A DNA stretch of 64,000 nt from assembly GCF_025602895.1 (NCBI RefSeq), contig NW_026516232.1, positions 124,001 to 188,000 of the forward strand, in the 5' to 3' direction. The notes below the pieces were generated by a model. That model was not told where the DNA came from and did not search any database. It saw nothing but the letters and a program-made list of their open reading frames with translations. Positions 44,391 to 55,950 of this stretch are shown in pieces; position 1 is the stretch's first letter, and each line of letters starts with the position of its first letter. This DNA comes from Polychytrium aggregatum. Lineage: Eukaryota > Chytridiomycota > Chytridiomycetes > Polychytriales. The translations under genes and the position numbers were made by a program.

Positions 44391-46774
44391 ATGGCTTCAT
44401 CATCTGCGTATTCGTTCCGGAAGCTCGAGTCGATCGAAGACTTTGCTGCCCTCAGCAACTCGGCCGTGCTCTGGTATGATCCTGCGACGCATCTGTCGTC
44501 CATCCGTGCACGGCGAGACATCGCTGATGCAGACAACATGCAAACCCTCGTTGCCACAGCAGTGCTTACACTCACTAATTCACCTTACCCTGCGAAATCG
44601 GCAAACAGCTATCCTGGAATGAAGGTGGGGGCTGCTCGTCCGTGCTCGGCTTTCGAGAGTTCTCCGACATTCGCACACAAACATGCACACTGTCATCGCT
44701 GCTGTTACCGTTGCTGGTCATACTGACTTTACACTCCATTTTATCGCCGTGGTTGCATCGGCAGTTCACCTCCTTCGAGACCCGATCAAAGAAAGCCTCT
44801 GAATGGTACCAGGCTATCCAGGTCAACCCTGCCAAGACGTAGGTCGCCGTTGCCAAACCATTTGGATCGCATATCGCCATCATTCGTGCGCCGGCGATAT
44901 CGCATGATCTTGCGGGTGCGGCTGCTGTCTCTCAGATCGGCCTTGAGGTCCAAGAGAATGCAGGACGCTTTCGTCTCTGATCACCGTGCGCTCGCCATCC
45001 TGCTTGCCGGACCGAAATCCACAGCATGTGGGGCATCTTTGCCAACAACACCGAGGGCATTCAAACGACAGCATCGAATCCAAAGTCGCTCTCGGTCGTG
45101 GTCAGCGCTCCTGCGGTCGGCAGCTCATCGTCCGAGTTGCCCGAGAAGGACAAGCCCGCCAGCACCCAGATCACGCCGACCCCGGGCTTGCTGGCATATT
45201 CTGGCCACACCGACTTCATCGTCAACCTCTATGGGGTGCCCACCGATGTCCTCGGCCTCGGATTCGTCGGCACCGACCTTCTCCAGAAGAAAAAGGGCCT
45301 TGCCAAGGCTACGGTCCAGTTCTTCTTGAGCGAGGCGCAGCGAAAGCAACACTCCCTCGTGGCCCTCTATGCCTTCCGGCCCGAGTTCTACGGTGCGTAT
45401 CCGGGGTATAGTATGGACAAATAGGCCTTGTGCCGTAGCTTCGATCGGAACAGCACCAGCCTAGACTTCGATCGGAACAGCACCAGCCTGAGCTTCGTCG
45501 ACATCCCCGGCAACTGGCAGCACATTCACTTGGCGGACCCCGCCGTTGACTGATCGCACGTACTTACCCCATCCGCTCTGTGCGATCACAGCCAAGATGG
45601 GCTTTTCCGCATCTACTCCCTGGATCGAGTACACCGTCACCCCGGCGGCCTTCCCCCGGCAGCTTGTTCCCATGCCCGCGAACTCGTCCTTGGTCCCTTT
45701 GGGCCCGGCCGACATTGAAGAGGCACACGAGCACTACACCCGCTATGCCGAGAAGGTCCACGGCATGTTTCAGCGAACCAAGGCGGAGATCAAGGCACTG
45801 TTCGATACCAACGGAGACTCGCAGGCTGTGGGCTGGAGGGACGGCGACGGCAAGCTACGTGGATATATCATCTATACTTTCAAAACCACCGAGGTGCGAA
45901 CTGACGAACAGTCGACCGGCGCATGTGCCCTCCTCCGCCCATCGATCCCCAAGGGCCGAGCCATCGATCTGTGTTGCCCGGGTGCGCATTCCTCCTTGAT
46001 TCCTCTGTGGTCTGACGGCACGCTTTTCAAACCCCCTCTCCAAACCCCAGGCGTTCCTCACTAACGACATCCAGGTCGTCGAGCTGACCCATGAAAACAA
46101 ACACGCACTCTCTGGACTCCTTGGATTCCTGCATGTACAGCTGGACCAGATTCGCCATGTGAGCTGACTGTCTTGGCTCTGATTCTCATGTCGCCGCTGC
46201 TCCGTGCCTGACGGCACCTAATGGGGCTCTCCCTGATCTTGCTCTACAGGTCAAGTTCCCCACCCAAATCCCGCAGCTGCACCGACTGCTTTCTGACGAG
46301 CGCGATCGCAACGAATTCCCGACCCATCTGATCCGCCGATTGTGCCAACCCGCAGGCCAGCGAGCACCTGGCATTATGTACCGCCTCGTTGACCTCGACG
46401 GATTCTTCCGCGAGGGCCGACTCGGCGCCAACCGCAACTTCAACAACCAATCGATCCGGGTGCGTTTCGAGGTCTCGGACTCGTTCCACGAGAGCACCAA
46501 TGGATGGATCGGCATCGAGTTTGTCAATGGCAAAAGTAGCGTGGTCGAGTCCAAATGGTCGCCTCGACAGGACGGTCAGGCCGGCCACGCATACGATGCT
46601 GTTGTCTCAACGACCATCGGGCATCTTACTGCTGTCCTCGTGGGTTCTGCCTCAGTCAAAGAGCTCTATGACATTGGCGCTGTCTCGATCGTGCCTGAAG
46701 ACGGCGCCGTGGTTGAGAGAGTCGCCGGCCTCCTCCGCTCTGCCGAGCTTCCACGCGAGTGGACTCTGTTCTGA
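44391..46774 (+). CDS. Eis-like GNAT N-acetyltransferase with SCP2-like C-terminal domain
   Basis: Six exons fit in phase: 44391-44624, 44765-44838, 45025-45392, 45592-45893, 46075-46158 and 46250-46774, giving about 528 residues. The third exon has the GNAT core (DFIVNLYGVPTDVLGLGFVG, then a helix and LVALYAFRPEFY). Joined to MGFSASTPWIEYTV it gives the FYxxxGF pattern of Eis-type enzymes. A second GNAT-like lobe follows (RGYIIYTF, VVELTHENKHALSGLLGFL). The last exon reads as the sterol-carrier-like domain (IMYRLVDLDGFF, then LTAVLVGSASVKELYDIGAV). Bacterial Eis acetylates aminoglycosides and protein lysines. The substrate here is unknown, and the central position of the usual Arg/Gln-rich acetyl-CoA loop is weak, so activity is not certain. 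The acceptor of exon 5 could instead be at 46051. Exons 1-2 are less secure. Confidence 0.75.
45439..45492. repeat. 27-bp tandem duplication in intron
   Basis: Two near-identical 27-base copies (cttcgatcggaacagcacca at the start of each) lie in the intron between exons 3 and 4 of the Eis-like gene. Each copy contains additional AG dinucleotides that could compete as acceptors. Confidence 0.9.
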
Positions 46775-46980
46775 TGTCCTCCAGGCTCTAATACAACAAG
46801 CTGCATATGTGCAACTTTGGGCGGCGGTTCTGAGGGAGCAGCTCGCCGTCGCTGTATTGTGTACCAGTTGTGTTGGAGTGTGGCACGATGATCAGATCCG
46901 ATTTGCATCTTGGGCGGCTCGCGACCGCAGCCACGTCTCTTCGGACGTACTAAGATGATGTCTGCAACGAACGATGGCGG

Positions 46981-49311
46981 CTATGGCTTTGCTGGGCTCG
47001 ATCCCGAGAGACCAACCTCCCGTTCGCGGCTCTCCATGGAGGAGGCGAATGTAGCCACCCGCTGCGATGCCCTCTCGGCAGCACGCGCAGCTTTCAGACT
47101 CATGGGTACCTTCTCCCCTGCGTCCAGGAAGCTTGGCTTTTTCCAGTTGTTGAGGGTGGCGGCTTGGTACGGTATGGCAGCAGTTTGATACGGCGCGGCC
47201 GAGACCAGTCCTGGGGGTTCCGACAGTTTGTGCGAGTTGATGCTGCTCTGCGAGAGTGTCCGACTAAACGGAGGAGAGGGCCGCGTCCGGGTGCCGGGTT
47301 TGCCCAGCGAGTTTGTGATTTCCAGGCTCTGGAGCTTCGAGATGGTGTTGAGCTGATGCAGCATCAGATCTCTGTCCGCAGCGATGTGTTACGATGAGTG
47401 TGAGCATGCATTGCGACGGTGGAGCTCCTGAATCGACTGCCCGCAGAAGCAACCCAGATTTGCCAGCGCACTGCCGAGGGTCTGAAAAGACTGATGGCAT
47501 CCGATAGTACCTGTACTGGCTCGCATAGGGCGGCAGGTGTGGGATTGGCCTGTGCCCGTAGCTGTCGTTCGAGAGCTGTTCCTCAAACTCAGCAACTGAC
47601 GTTCCCATCATCTCCATCTGGCTGGTGAGCCCCTGGAGCATATCGCCTGTCGGTCCAGAGCCCAAACGTGCCCGTCGATGCAGTTGTGCCATCTCCATGG
47701 ACTGCAAGAACTGGCGCTCGATGTCAGGAATATCCTTGTCGTTGAGCGTGACTGAGGAGCACACCTCGGATGAGTCAATATTGTTGGGCGAGCGGCATTT
47801 GCCCTGACATGTGGGTATGAGCAAGTGGTCTGCCTCGCAAAGTATTCTCCTTCAGAAAGTGCCATCCTTCGGCCAAGACATACCGAGATTGGTCGCGGCC
47901 AAGATCACCTTGGGGCGGAACTTGATCATATGGCATATCGGGTTCTGAGTAATGTCCAACTTGATCAAGGCGCTGCACGAGCACAGTACGCTCTCAAGCT
48001 CCTAAATTGACCACAAGCGACAAACAGTGAGCGAGTCGAGCTGGGCTGGAGGGAGTGTTGGGCCCATCATGCCTCCGGCAAGGATGCAGCGCTGCTCAGC
48101 AGCCTCGTACCGGCCAGTCTTGGATCTGATTGTTTGCCAACACGAGTTCCATCAACTCCTGGCAGTGGACGAGCGAGCGGATGCTCGTGATCCGGTTGCT
48201 ACTGAGGGTCAAAGTTTTGAGCGTTTTCTAGATAAGCCCGGGGAAATACAGCAATTAGATGCACATTGCTTGCAGAGAGGAGGGGGTATCTGCTGTTGCA
48301 AGCACAATGCATGCATCGTGGGAATCGAGAAGCGATGGACATGGCGATCCAGCGATGCGACAGAATCGAATGAAGATGACCTACGCCGAGCTCGGCCATA
48401 CAGTCGTCATCGATTTCAAACGGGCCGTCGGACCGCTGGTGATCCACATGCAGCGCCTCTAGCATGGGCAGGTTTGCGAGGTGCTCGAGAACGCGGATCT
48501 GGTTGTGGCTCAAGTGTCTGGTTTCGACGAATCCATGCGCAATCCGGACGGTGGCACTGGTCTCAGTATTCAATGCCAGCCCAAAGGGTCACCCACAGCA
48601 ACTTCTTGATAATGCTGGCGGTCGACACTCGCTGCTTACAGGACTTTGAGTTTGGGCAGGCCAAAGCTCAGATTGTCAATCCTTGTGATGCAGTTGTTCT
48701 GCAAATACAAGCGCTCGAGATTCACGCAGCCCTCAAGCCCAGAGATCTCCGTGATTCTGTTGTCGTAGAGATAGAGAACTGCACACGACACCAGCCGTGG
48801 CCAGAGCGATGGGAGGATTCAGTGGTGTGATGCCATTCGTCGTTCTTCAAAACCAGCCACGGGAGCCCTTCGGCCATCCACAACCCTTCTACCCGAGTCT
48901 AAAGACATCGTACCCGACAGGTGCCTGCAAATGCTGAGGTTTTCCTAGAGCCAGCCGTGGAATGGGCACTGTTAGACCAAAGGCCAGCATGCATCAAACA
49001 ACATTGTCCTCTGGGGCTCGCCATGAACGCGTCAAAGTTATGATCAACGACAGACGACAGCGGCTTGCGACGATATTAACGTCGGGCAGCGAGCTATCTT
49101 GGGGCACGGCACGACGCAGGCACAGCCGCATGCATTGCTGTCCCTGAGGTGCAATGAACACTGCGGGCACGTTCGTTACCATCTTCTCGATGCCCTTGTT
49201 GTGGAGTGCAATGTGGGTCACTCGCGACAGAAACGCTTCCAGGGTCTCGTTTCGATTGCGCTTCTGGGTCGAGCCCGACTCGAGCACCTCCATCGTCATA
49301 TGTGCTTTCAT
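46981..49311 (-). CDS. PPP1R42: PPP1R42-like leucine-rich repeat protein
   Basis: A minus-strand gene from ATG 49311-49309 to a stop at 46983-46981 with many small exons. The first three are 49311-49180, 48944-48914 and one starting 48778. Spliced, they read NETLEAFLSRVTHIALHNKG, ENLSICRHLSVLYLYDN, RITEISGLEGCVNLERLYLQ and NNCITRIDNLSFGLPKLKV. This follows the animal PPP1R42 (LRRC67) order, including the SDS22-type LRRs. Later exons give MLEALHVDHQRSDGPFEIDD, LVLANNQIR-like repeats and DIPDIERQFLQSMEMAQLHR, matching the family block after the last LRR. The C-terminal 120 residues are Ser/Pro-rich and unlike the animal protein. PPP1R42 binds protein phosphatase 1 and locates to centrosome/basal bodies and microtubules, fitting a flagellated zoospore. 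Middle exon joins were not all resolved. Confidence 0.82.
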
Positions 49312-49724
49312 TGTTGTAGGCGACTGCAGCAAGATCTTGTGGTGTGGCTGGTCTACTGGTGAGCGCCGTGGTGAACAGGGAGATGGATGTCCCAGAGAAG
49401 AGCACAACTTGGCCTGAGGCAGTGTCTTCCCGTCGCAGCCAAAAGTCTGACCTCAGCGTTTCGCGGCGTGATACCATATGCATCATCAGTGTGCATCATC
49501 GGCGTCGCTGACGTATGTGTGATTGATTCCCATGCGCCTGTGCTCGGGGGGAGGGAGGGCTTGGTCCTGCCAGGGCCACCTCGACTCTGTGGCGGTGGTT
49601 TCAGCTTGCGCTGTGCACATGATATGGAAACGATAGCCAAATCTATTTGGAACATGGCTCTGGGTACCGATACAGCTGTGCGCTGCACCGCACATGTCCT
49701 AACACAGAGTCTACGGCCAGGCCG
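49312..49724. other. Intergenic between PPP1R42-like and CCDC138-like genes
   Basis: About 410 bases between two co-directional minus-strand genes. It probably holds the promoter of the PPP1R42-like gene. No element identified. Confidence 0.5.
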
Positions 49725-52700
49725 TCAGGTGTCCAGGAAGTTCAGCGCCGAAGTTACGTTGAGAATCAGAAACTCGCCGCCGCTGCTCTGGTACTGGACC
49801 TGGTTCTTCTTGATGTCACGCAGCAGACCGAAGAGAGCGCGGTGGTTGGCAATGGCTTCTTGACCGAGTCTGTTGGCGGCGCTGTGTCAGTGCCGATAGC
49901 CTCGCTACCTGCCACTTGATCGCCAGCGGCATCGGTCCATGGATTCATCGATGCCACACGGGACTTACACTGTTTTCGAGAGCTTCTGGACCAGTACGGA
50001 GAGGTTCTCGGCCACGGTCATCTTGGAGGAACCCAGTGCCGATGCTACCGCATCCAACAGTCGATTGCTCTTGCCACACATCTCAAGGAACTTGTGCAGA
50101 TACGCTGGACGCGGGCCAGTCAGCAGCGAATTCGAGCGAGTTGGAGTGAGTCGAGTGTGCCGAGTTGGCTGGATATGCGACCACGCCAGATCTGCCCGTT
50201 GCCGGCGGCGCTTCCTGCAAATCCGTATCCGCCGATCCTGTTCAAGGCTGAGCGACACCTCGATACTTACGTCCCTCCGAGCAAAGACTCAGCACAATCG
50301 AGCTAACTAGCTCGCCAATGGTTCCGTAGCTATTCTTCTCAAGAAACGCCGCCACGATACCGAGCCCGTCGTGGTCGAGGAAACAGAGTTTCGCCTGGAT
50401 GCCGGTAGAATTGACGATGGTCGCGGGACAGAATGCAGCGACAGAAGTTGAGCATCGGAGCGCCGGAGCATCGAAGCATGCCTGCAGATGACACCCAAGC
50501 ACACATAATCCCAACCTGATCCGCTGCCAAGTCGAGCAGCAGTCGATCGAGCACAGATTCAAGGACGTCGATTTGCTGGACCCCAGATGCAATGATCAAC
50601 GAAAGTAGTACGCGATCGATCCCGGTGTCGGCGTGTTGCGCCTCATCGCTCGCCACCAGGTCGGTATAGCGCTTGTATGCCACCTGTGCCAGTTGGAAGG
50701 TCTGTTCCGACACCAAGAAATCTCAGCAAATGGCTGTATTCAGTCCCCAACAGCTCTCTGCACTCGATAAAGTCCAAATCGCCCTTGCGGCGGTGCGCGC
50801 CGACGTTCACCGCACAAACTGCATGTCCGCTTGAATGGTAATCCAGCGGATTCAATTCTCCGCAGAGCTGCAGCGTCCGTACCTGCTCACTCGATAACAG
50901 ATCGGATCTGCAGATGCCCAAGATGATATCATAGTATGCGGTCGACAAGTCCAGGATTGCGCCTTGGTCCACCAGCTGACACTTGTGATCGCAAACCTCG
51001 ATAAACGTTGATACTACCGTGTCCAGCACCTGGATCGTGAAGCAGAAGCATCGCAGATGCGGGCGTAAGTTGTGGCTACCGTCGACACCATGGCTCGGCT
51101 GAGTTTGATCAAGTCCAGCTTCATCGAGTTACTGACTCTCCAGAGGGTGCACGCTGCTTACAAATGACCGATTTTCGTGGATAAGCGCTCTGACGCGCTC
51201 GTGTTCGACTGTGGGCCGCTGCGATAATCGGCAGATGATTGCAAGTAGAATCTGGGTGTAGTTTTTGAGCTTTGCCGTCGCCTGTGGTGTTAAAGGGCGT
51301 CGATATTGCAGAGACGATGCATAACAAGTGGTTGGTTCGAGACCCGCATTCGATGGCTATGCGTAGCAGTATTATGCGATTGAGTTATATGGCCGGCCTA
51401 TCACCCGTCGGCCAATACCTGATTGTTTTTGATGTAGCACTGACTTGTGCATACGGCCATACTCGGAAGTATATGCGACTCGGTCTGGGTGCTCGCTAGA
51501 GCAATCGAGATGCAAAGCGAGTGCATGAGCACACTCGATCGCGATCAACCACGCTCGCCTGCGATCGCAACAACCAGCTGGATACGTTCGTTCAGCTCGC
51601 AGGCTCTATACTTCCTACCTGTGCGCTTTGCAGCGGCACTGATCTTCTTTGGCTGCTGCTCAGTCTTTGGTTCGACCGGCGCCTCCTTTTTGCGTAGCGC
51701 CAACGTGTTCAACACCGGCTCGACTGCTTGCTTGGCGCTCAGCGTTGATTTGAGCCGCTCACTGCGATCGCGGTACTGCCACGGCTCGGTTAGATATCCG
51801 CCAGCACATGCTCGAGCTTCAAAGACGCAGACGATGGCGCACCTCCTTGAACTGGGCCGTCAGCTTGTCGATGCGGGCATTCTTCGCCAAGCCCTCCTCT
51901 GTGACCTGGTTGAGTTGCTCCCGCAGCTTCTTGTTGACAACGACCATGTCCTTCATGGCGTTTTGGAGCCTCTTGTTCTCTTTGGATAGCATGTTCAATG
52001 AGCTGTCGCAGCGATCCAGGACCATATCGAGCTCCTTTGTTCCAAAGGAGACCATGCCAGTAGCATCAGGATCCAGTGGGCTAGAGAGCGGCTCGATGCT
52101 TTGATATGCGGTTTGCATCGATCAGCCAGTGCCGATCCGCCCTCAAGAAAGGCAATACCTTTTTCCAGCGCTCTTGCTGTCGCTGCAGCTCCTCCTCAAC
52201 TCGGCGAGCAACCTCCTGGCTGATGCGAGCCTCGAGGGATTTGTCGCGATCATTGAGCTCGGCTTCGCGGAGACTCAGTTTTTTGCTTCGTTTCTGTGAG
52301 GGATCAGTGTGAATGACGATTTCTGATGCCACCCATTCATTCACAAGCAATCAGCACGGTTGCTGCTCGCCGACATCGAAAGCACCGGTTGTACCCTCAG
52401 CGACTTGGCGATACAGTTGAGCTCGTGCTGCACCTTGAACAGGGAGCTCTGCTTTTCTTGCAGCGTCACTTGTGTTGCGATCAGAGACTCACTGTGTGTG
52501 GTTTGCATATGTCAGCATGGGTGCATCGACGGCTGTTGGATGATCACGTTGGGCTGTGCGAATGCAATCCTACCGGAATGACTCTTCGAGGGCCATATCC
52601 TGAGTGTACATCCAGGACGATAAATTGTCGGCGCTCTCACGAGTCAGTGCATCGGCTTGCGCATAGGATCGGTCGGCGCTGCTTTGGTCCATGTTGACAT

Positions 52701-53764
52701 GCATACATCCTCACCGCTCTCTCAAAGGCATCTTCGTCGTCCATGTCGGGATCTGTGTGGTTGAGCTCTCGCCGGGGGTCAACCAGACGAGCTGTGCGGC
52801 TCAACAGTCCCGACTCTGATTCCGGCTTGCTGCGTTTGTACCCTGGCCCGCCATCTTGCCGTGCAGGGGACTCGAGGGCTCGGAGATCGAGACGAGGCGA
52901 TCGATCTTGTTTGTCGGGCGATGGTCGTGGGGCATCAGCGAGCTGATCCAGGTCGGCCGCCTTCAGGGTGGGGCTGAGGCGCTTGGAGTCAGGCTGCGAG
53001 TCGGAAACAGGCTCTGGGACGGGCATTGCATCGGTTTGGGTTGACGACTGGACATGGAGCGGGGGCTGAGGCGATGATGAGCGATGATGGGGCAGAAGGG
53101 TGTATACGGGTGTGCTTTGAGTCCCGGCATCGAACTGGCGGCCTGCGGGGAGGCGGCTCGCCGAGAAGGATTTGTTTTGCAAGAATATGGACGGGGAGCT
53201 TGGTGCCCTGAGCATTGACGATCGCGGCGGATGGTCCAAAGGCCGGTCGCCGTCATCCAGAAATGCCGAGAACGAGGGTCTGGGGCGATGATGCGGGACA
53301 GGAGAGCTCGAACGTTGCGGAGAGGACGAAGTAGAGGACTGAGGGTATGCCGTCGCCGCTCTCCGGGCAAGATCGACAGAGGCCACGGAGCGAATCGATG
53401 GGGTCGACTCGCCATCCAGCGGCCCCGATGCCCTTTGCAGGCCGATTTGGATTTCTGCAGCCAAGGAAGAAAATGCAAGTCAGGCGGCAGTTGTGGGGTC
53501 TGGGGCAACAGGAGCGGCGAGCGCTGAGCAGGTCAGAGTGAAGAGCACAGGACGCACAACCTTGCTTCAGCTTGTGTGGTATGTGACTCCAGTCGATCGA
53601 GACATCGCCCTGTGTGGAGCGGCGGGGTGAGATGAGTCGGGCATCAGACGGCACCCGAGCGAGCGAGCAATCACTCGCACCTGCTGGATGTGCTCGGATG
53701 CGCCAAGGGCATCAAGAAAGGAGCCGTTGCTGGAAGTATCATCATCCCGGGCACGTCGGGGCAT
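49725..53764 (-). CDS. Coiled-coil protein resembling CCDC138
   Basis: A long many-exon gene, ATG 53764-53762, stop 49727-49725. The first exons join in phase: 53764-53681, 53609-53561, then one from 53454. The N-terminal third is Ser/Pro-rich and disordered (SVASVDLARRAATAYPQ, then SSPQRSSSPVPHH). An acidic DMDDEDAFER segment leads to coiled coils: ATQVTLQEKQSSLFKVQ, LSLREAELNDRDKSLEARI and LSKENKRLQNAMKDMVVVN. The C-terminal part is all-helical: YSHLLRFL, FQLAQVAYKRYTDL, LLDAVASALGSSKMTVAENL, SVLVQKLSKT and FLILNVTSALNFLDT. That architecture and the LSVxxQKLSK...FLxxNxxSxLxxL pattern recall animal CCDC138, a centrosome/ciliary-base protein of poorly known function. The match is from memory of the family pattern and not an alignment. 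Many of the middle exon joins remain approximate. Confidence 0.6.
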
Positions 53765-54542
53765 GGCGTGACGGCAATCGCGGAGCAGCGCGATCTTGCG
53801 GCCAAGATGCGATGGGATCGGACGGGATGAATCGAGATGCGGGGACGCGGGGATGCGATGCGATGAAAGTTGATCGAGTGGAAGTTGATGGAGTGGAAGT
53901 TGATCGAGTGGAAGTTGATCGAGTGGAATGCGACCAAAATCGATCGAGATGCTGCGCACGGTTGCTCCGACAGACCTGCACTCCGATCCAGGCGATGCGA
54001 GAGCGACATCGACGACATGGACAGCAGACAGACACTTCAAGTTTCGGGACACATCCACGCACCGTCGATACGTCGCTTGTGTCGGCACAGCACAACAGCA
54101 ACAGAGCAGCCAGTGGCCCGGCGTGGACTGAGGGTATGGCCATTCAATATACACTTGCTTGTGACCCAACGATGGTGCCGACAGCTTCCACATCGGCAAT
54201 CACGACCGTGCTGCGTGGCGTGTGGGCAATGATGCAGATGCTCTGCGAAGGAGTGGGATATCGCCGCCGTGATCGACACTGAATGGACTTGCAATGGCTG
54301 TCCAGTAGCACATGCACCAGAGTCTTGCGGGACTTGCTCGTCCGATCACTGGCGTGGCAATCCGTTCGCTTCTCGATCCCACTCGGCGGTCTTTACCATC
54401 TCCCACAGCCCGACATGCCCCATCGTCTCATAGTATCATTTAACAGTCCCGTCATCTGGCGGATCTCGTCATCTCCCACCACCTGGCGCAATCTCCACCT
54501 TCCGCCATGTCTGCCGCTGCATGAATCCGATCGCGAACGGGC
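53765..54542. promoter_or_regulatory. Divergent intergenic region
   Basis: Lies between the CCDC138-like gene (-) and the WD40 gene (+). Composition shifts from GC-rich to AT-richer toward the right. Holds a 15-bp minisatellite. Confidence 0.45.
53868..53928. repeat. 15-bp minisatellite upstream of the CCDC138-like gene
   Basis: Four copies of gaagttgatcgagtg, one with a variant gatggag. The repeat starts about 105 bases upstream of the ATG of the minus-strand gene and is probably in its promoter or leader. Confidence 0.9.
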
Positions 54543-55737
54543 ATGACCAGTCCTCATATAATCAGTGGAGCCATTGTGACCCCACAAGGAGAGTATATAT
54601 TGGGAAGCGACTCTGATTGGAAAAACGGAGATAGTTCTGTTTGGGATGCTTTCACCGGCCAATACTACGGCTCGTTGCCATATGGAGCCAATTTCAAAAC
54701 GGCTCGACTATCGAACGACCGCTCGTTCTTTGTGGCATCGACAAGGAGCAGGCTCATCATATGTGATGCGAATAATTACAGTCTGAGGCACACTCTGACC
54801 CCCACATCCGGCGGAGTTCAATCATTCGCAATAACGGATGATGATACCAAGATAGTGTCTGGATATGGTGATACTGTCGATATTTGGGATGTTGCCACTG
54901 GTGAAAGGGAATCCGGGCTCACATTGCCAAGACCAAAGGGACGATGTAATGTATACATCAGTGTGTTGACAACATTTGCTCGCTCCAATTGAGGTTCATG
55001 ATATCAAAGAGACCAAGTGCTCGCGCATTACTCACCAGAATCACTTTGTTTCATTCGGGTGCATCAGTGGTGGGCATTTCTCCAAGTGGAAAGTTGGCCG
55101 TATTCCGAGATGTTGACAGCACAATCAAAGTATGGGATGTTGAGAAGAGGGCACCAATGCAATCTCTCTCTGGTCACACCGGCAGTATACACGAATTTAC
55201 CATATCAGCCGATGAGAGCATCATCACAGCGAGAGGATATGATAAAACAGTCGCCTGGAAATTGGAAAATGGTATATTCGTCGAATCAAGTGCGGTGCAA
55301 CCTCTAACATACGAGAATGGCGACACTTGCATCAAGCACGGAGGCTGGAGCCTGGTCCAAACGGCAGCTTCATCCAAGTGGTTCAAACACGGGCCGCATT
55401 TGGTCTGGGTCAAGAATGTCGATCCCATTTGGTGTCGTTACAACAACCCTTACAGCGGCTTGTTCACATCGACATCAACCCCTCAGGCTTTGAAGTACAT
55501 CCTATATGTAAGTTGCCCCATAGTCCTGGCCAGCCTTCATGGCCGCACGTCTAATATCTGCACCGCTCAAAGCCCATATACCAGGACGCACCAGAGACCC
55601 ACTTTGTGATGGCAAGGTTCCTGAGCAGTTCGGACGACCCGGAATGCCAGACCAGAGCAACCGAGCTCTTTGCCAAGGCCGCACAGGGCGGCTGTGTTCT
55701 TGACAAGCCAATTCCGGGCCTTAAATCGGAGAAATAA
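54543..55737 (+). CDS. WD40-repeat protein with Sel1-like C-terminal tail
   Basis: At least three exons. The first starts at ATG 54543 and reads WD40 blades: SGAIVTPQGEYILGSDSDW, VWDAFTGQYYGSLPYG, then DDTKIVSGYGDTVDIWDVATG. After an intron ending near 55068 it continues VGISPSGKLAVFRDVDSTIK, VWDVEKRAPMQSLSGHTGS and ITARGYDKTVAWKLENG. After a second intron beginning at 55510 (GTAAGT) the last exon, from about 55581, reads ETHFVMARFLSSSDDPECQT and ATELFAKAAQGG, a Sel1-like helix pair, then a stop at 55737. Total is about 385 residues. Only five or so blades are visible, fewer than a seven-blade propeller, so the gene may be a shortened copy. The DNA is clearly less GC-rich, with more A/T-ending codons than its neighbours, suggesting recent arrival or relaxed constraint. 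The first intron could use GTAATG at 54946 or GTATAC at 54951. Confidence 0.72.
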
Positions 55738-55950
55738 CACACGGCCTGGCGACAGATTGTAAGGACGACAGTCGATTGTATTTGTACTGCTCGGGATTGG
55801 TCGTATAACAAGGAGTTTTGCTCGAGGACAACACCAGGAAGACACAGGATCAAAGGGCCACAGACGTATTAGACTGATAGCACTGTACATTAGAAAGGCG
55901 GGAGAGGGAGGCAAAGGCATCATAGTGGGAGGGAAGGCTGGCATTTGGCT

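Noticed and set aside
51325-51350. tRNA-like T-loop (ggttcgagaccc)
   Set aside because: No matching acceptor stem, D-arm or anticodon arm upstream; it falls within the CCDC138-like gene, probably in an intron.
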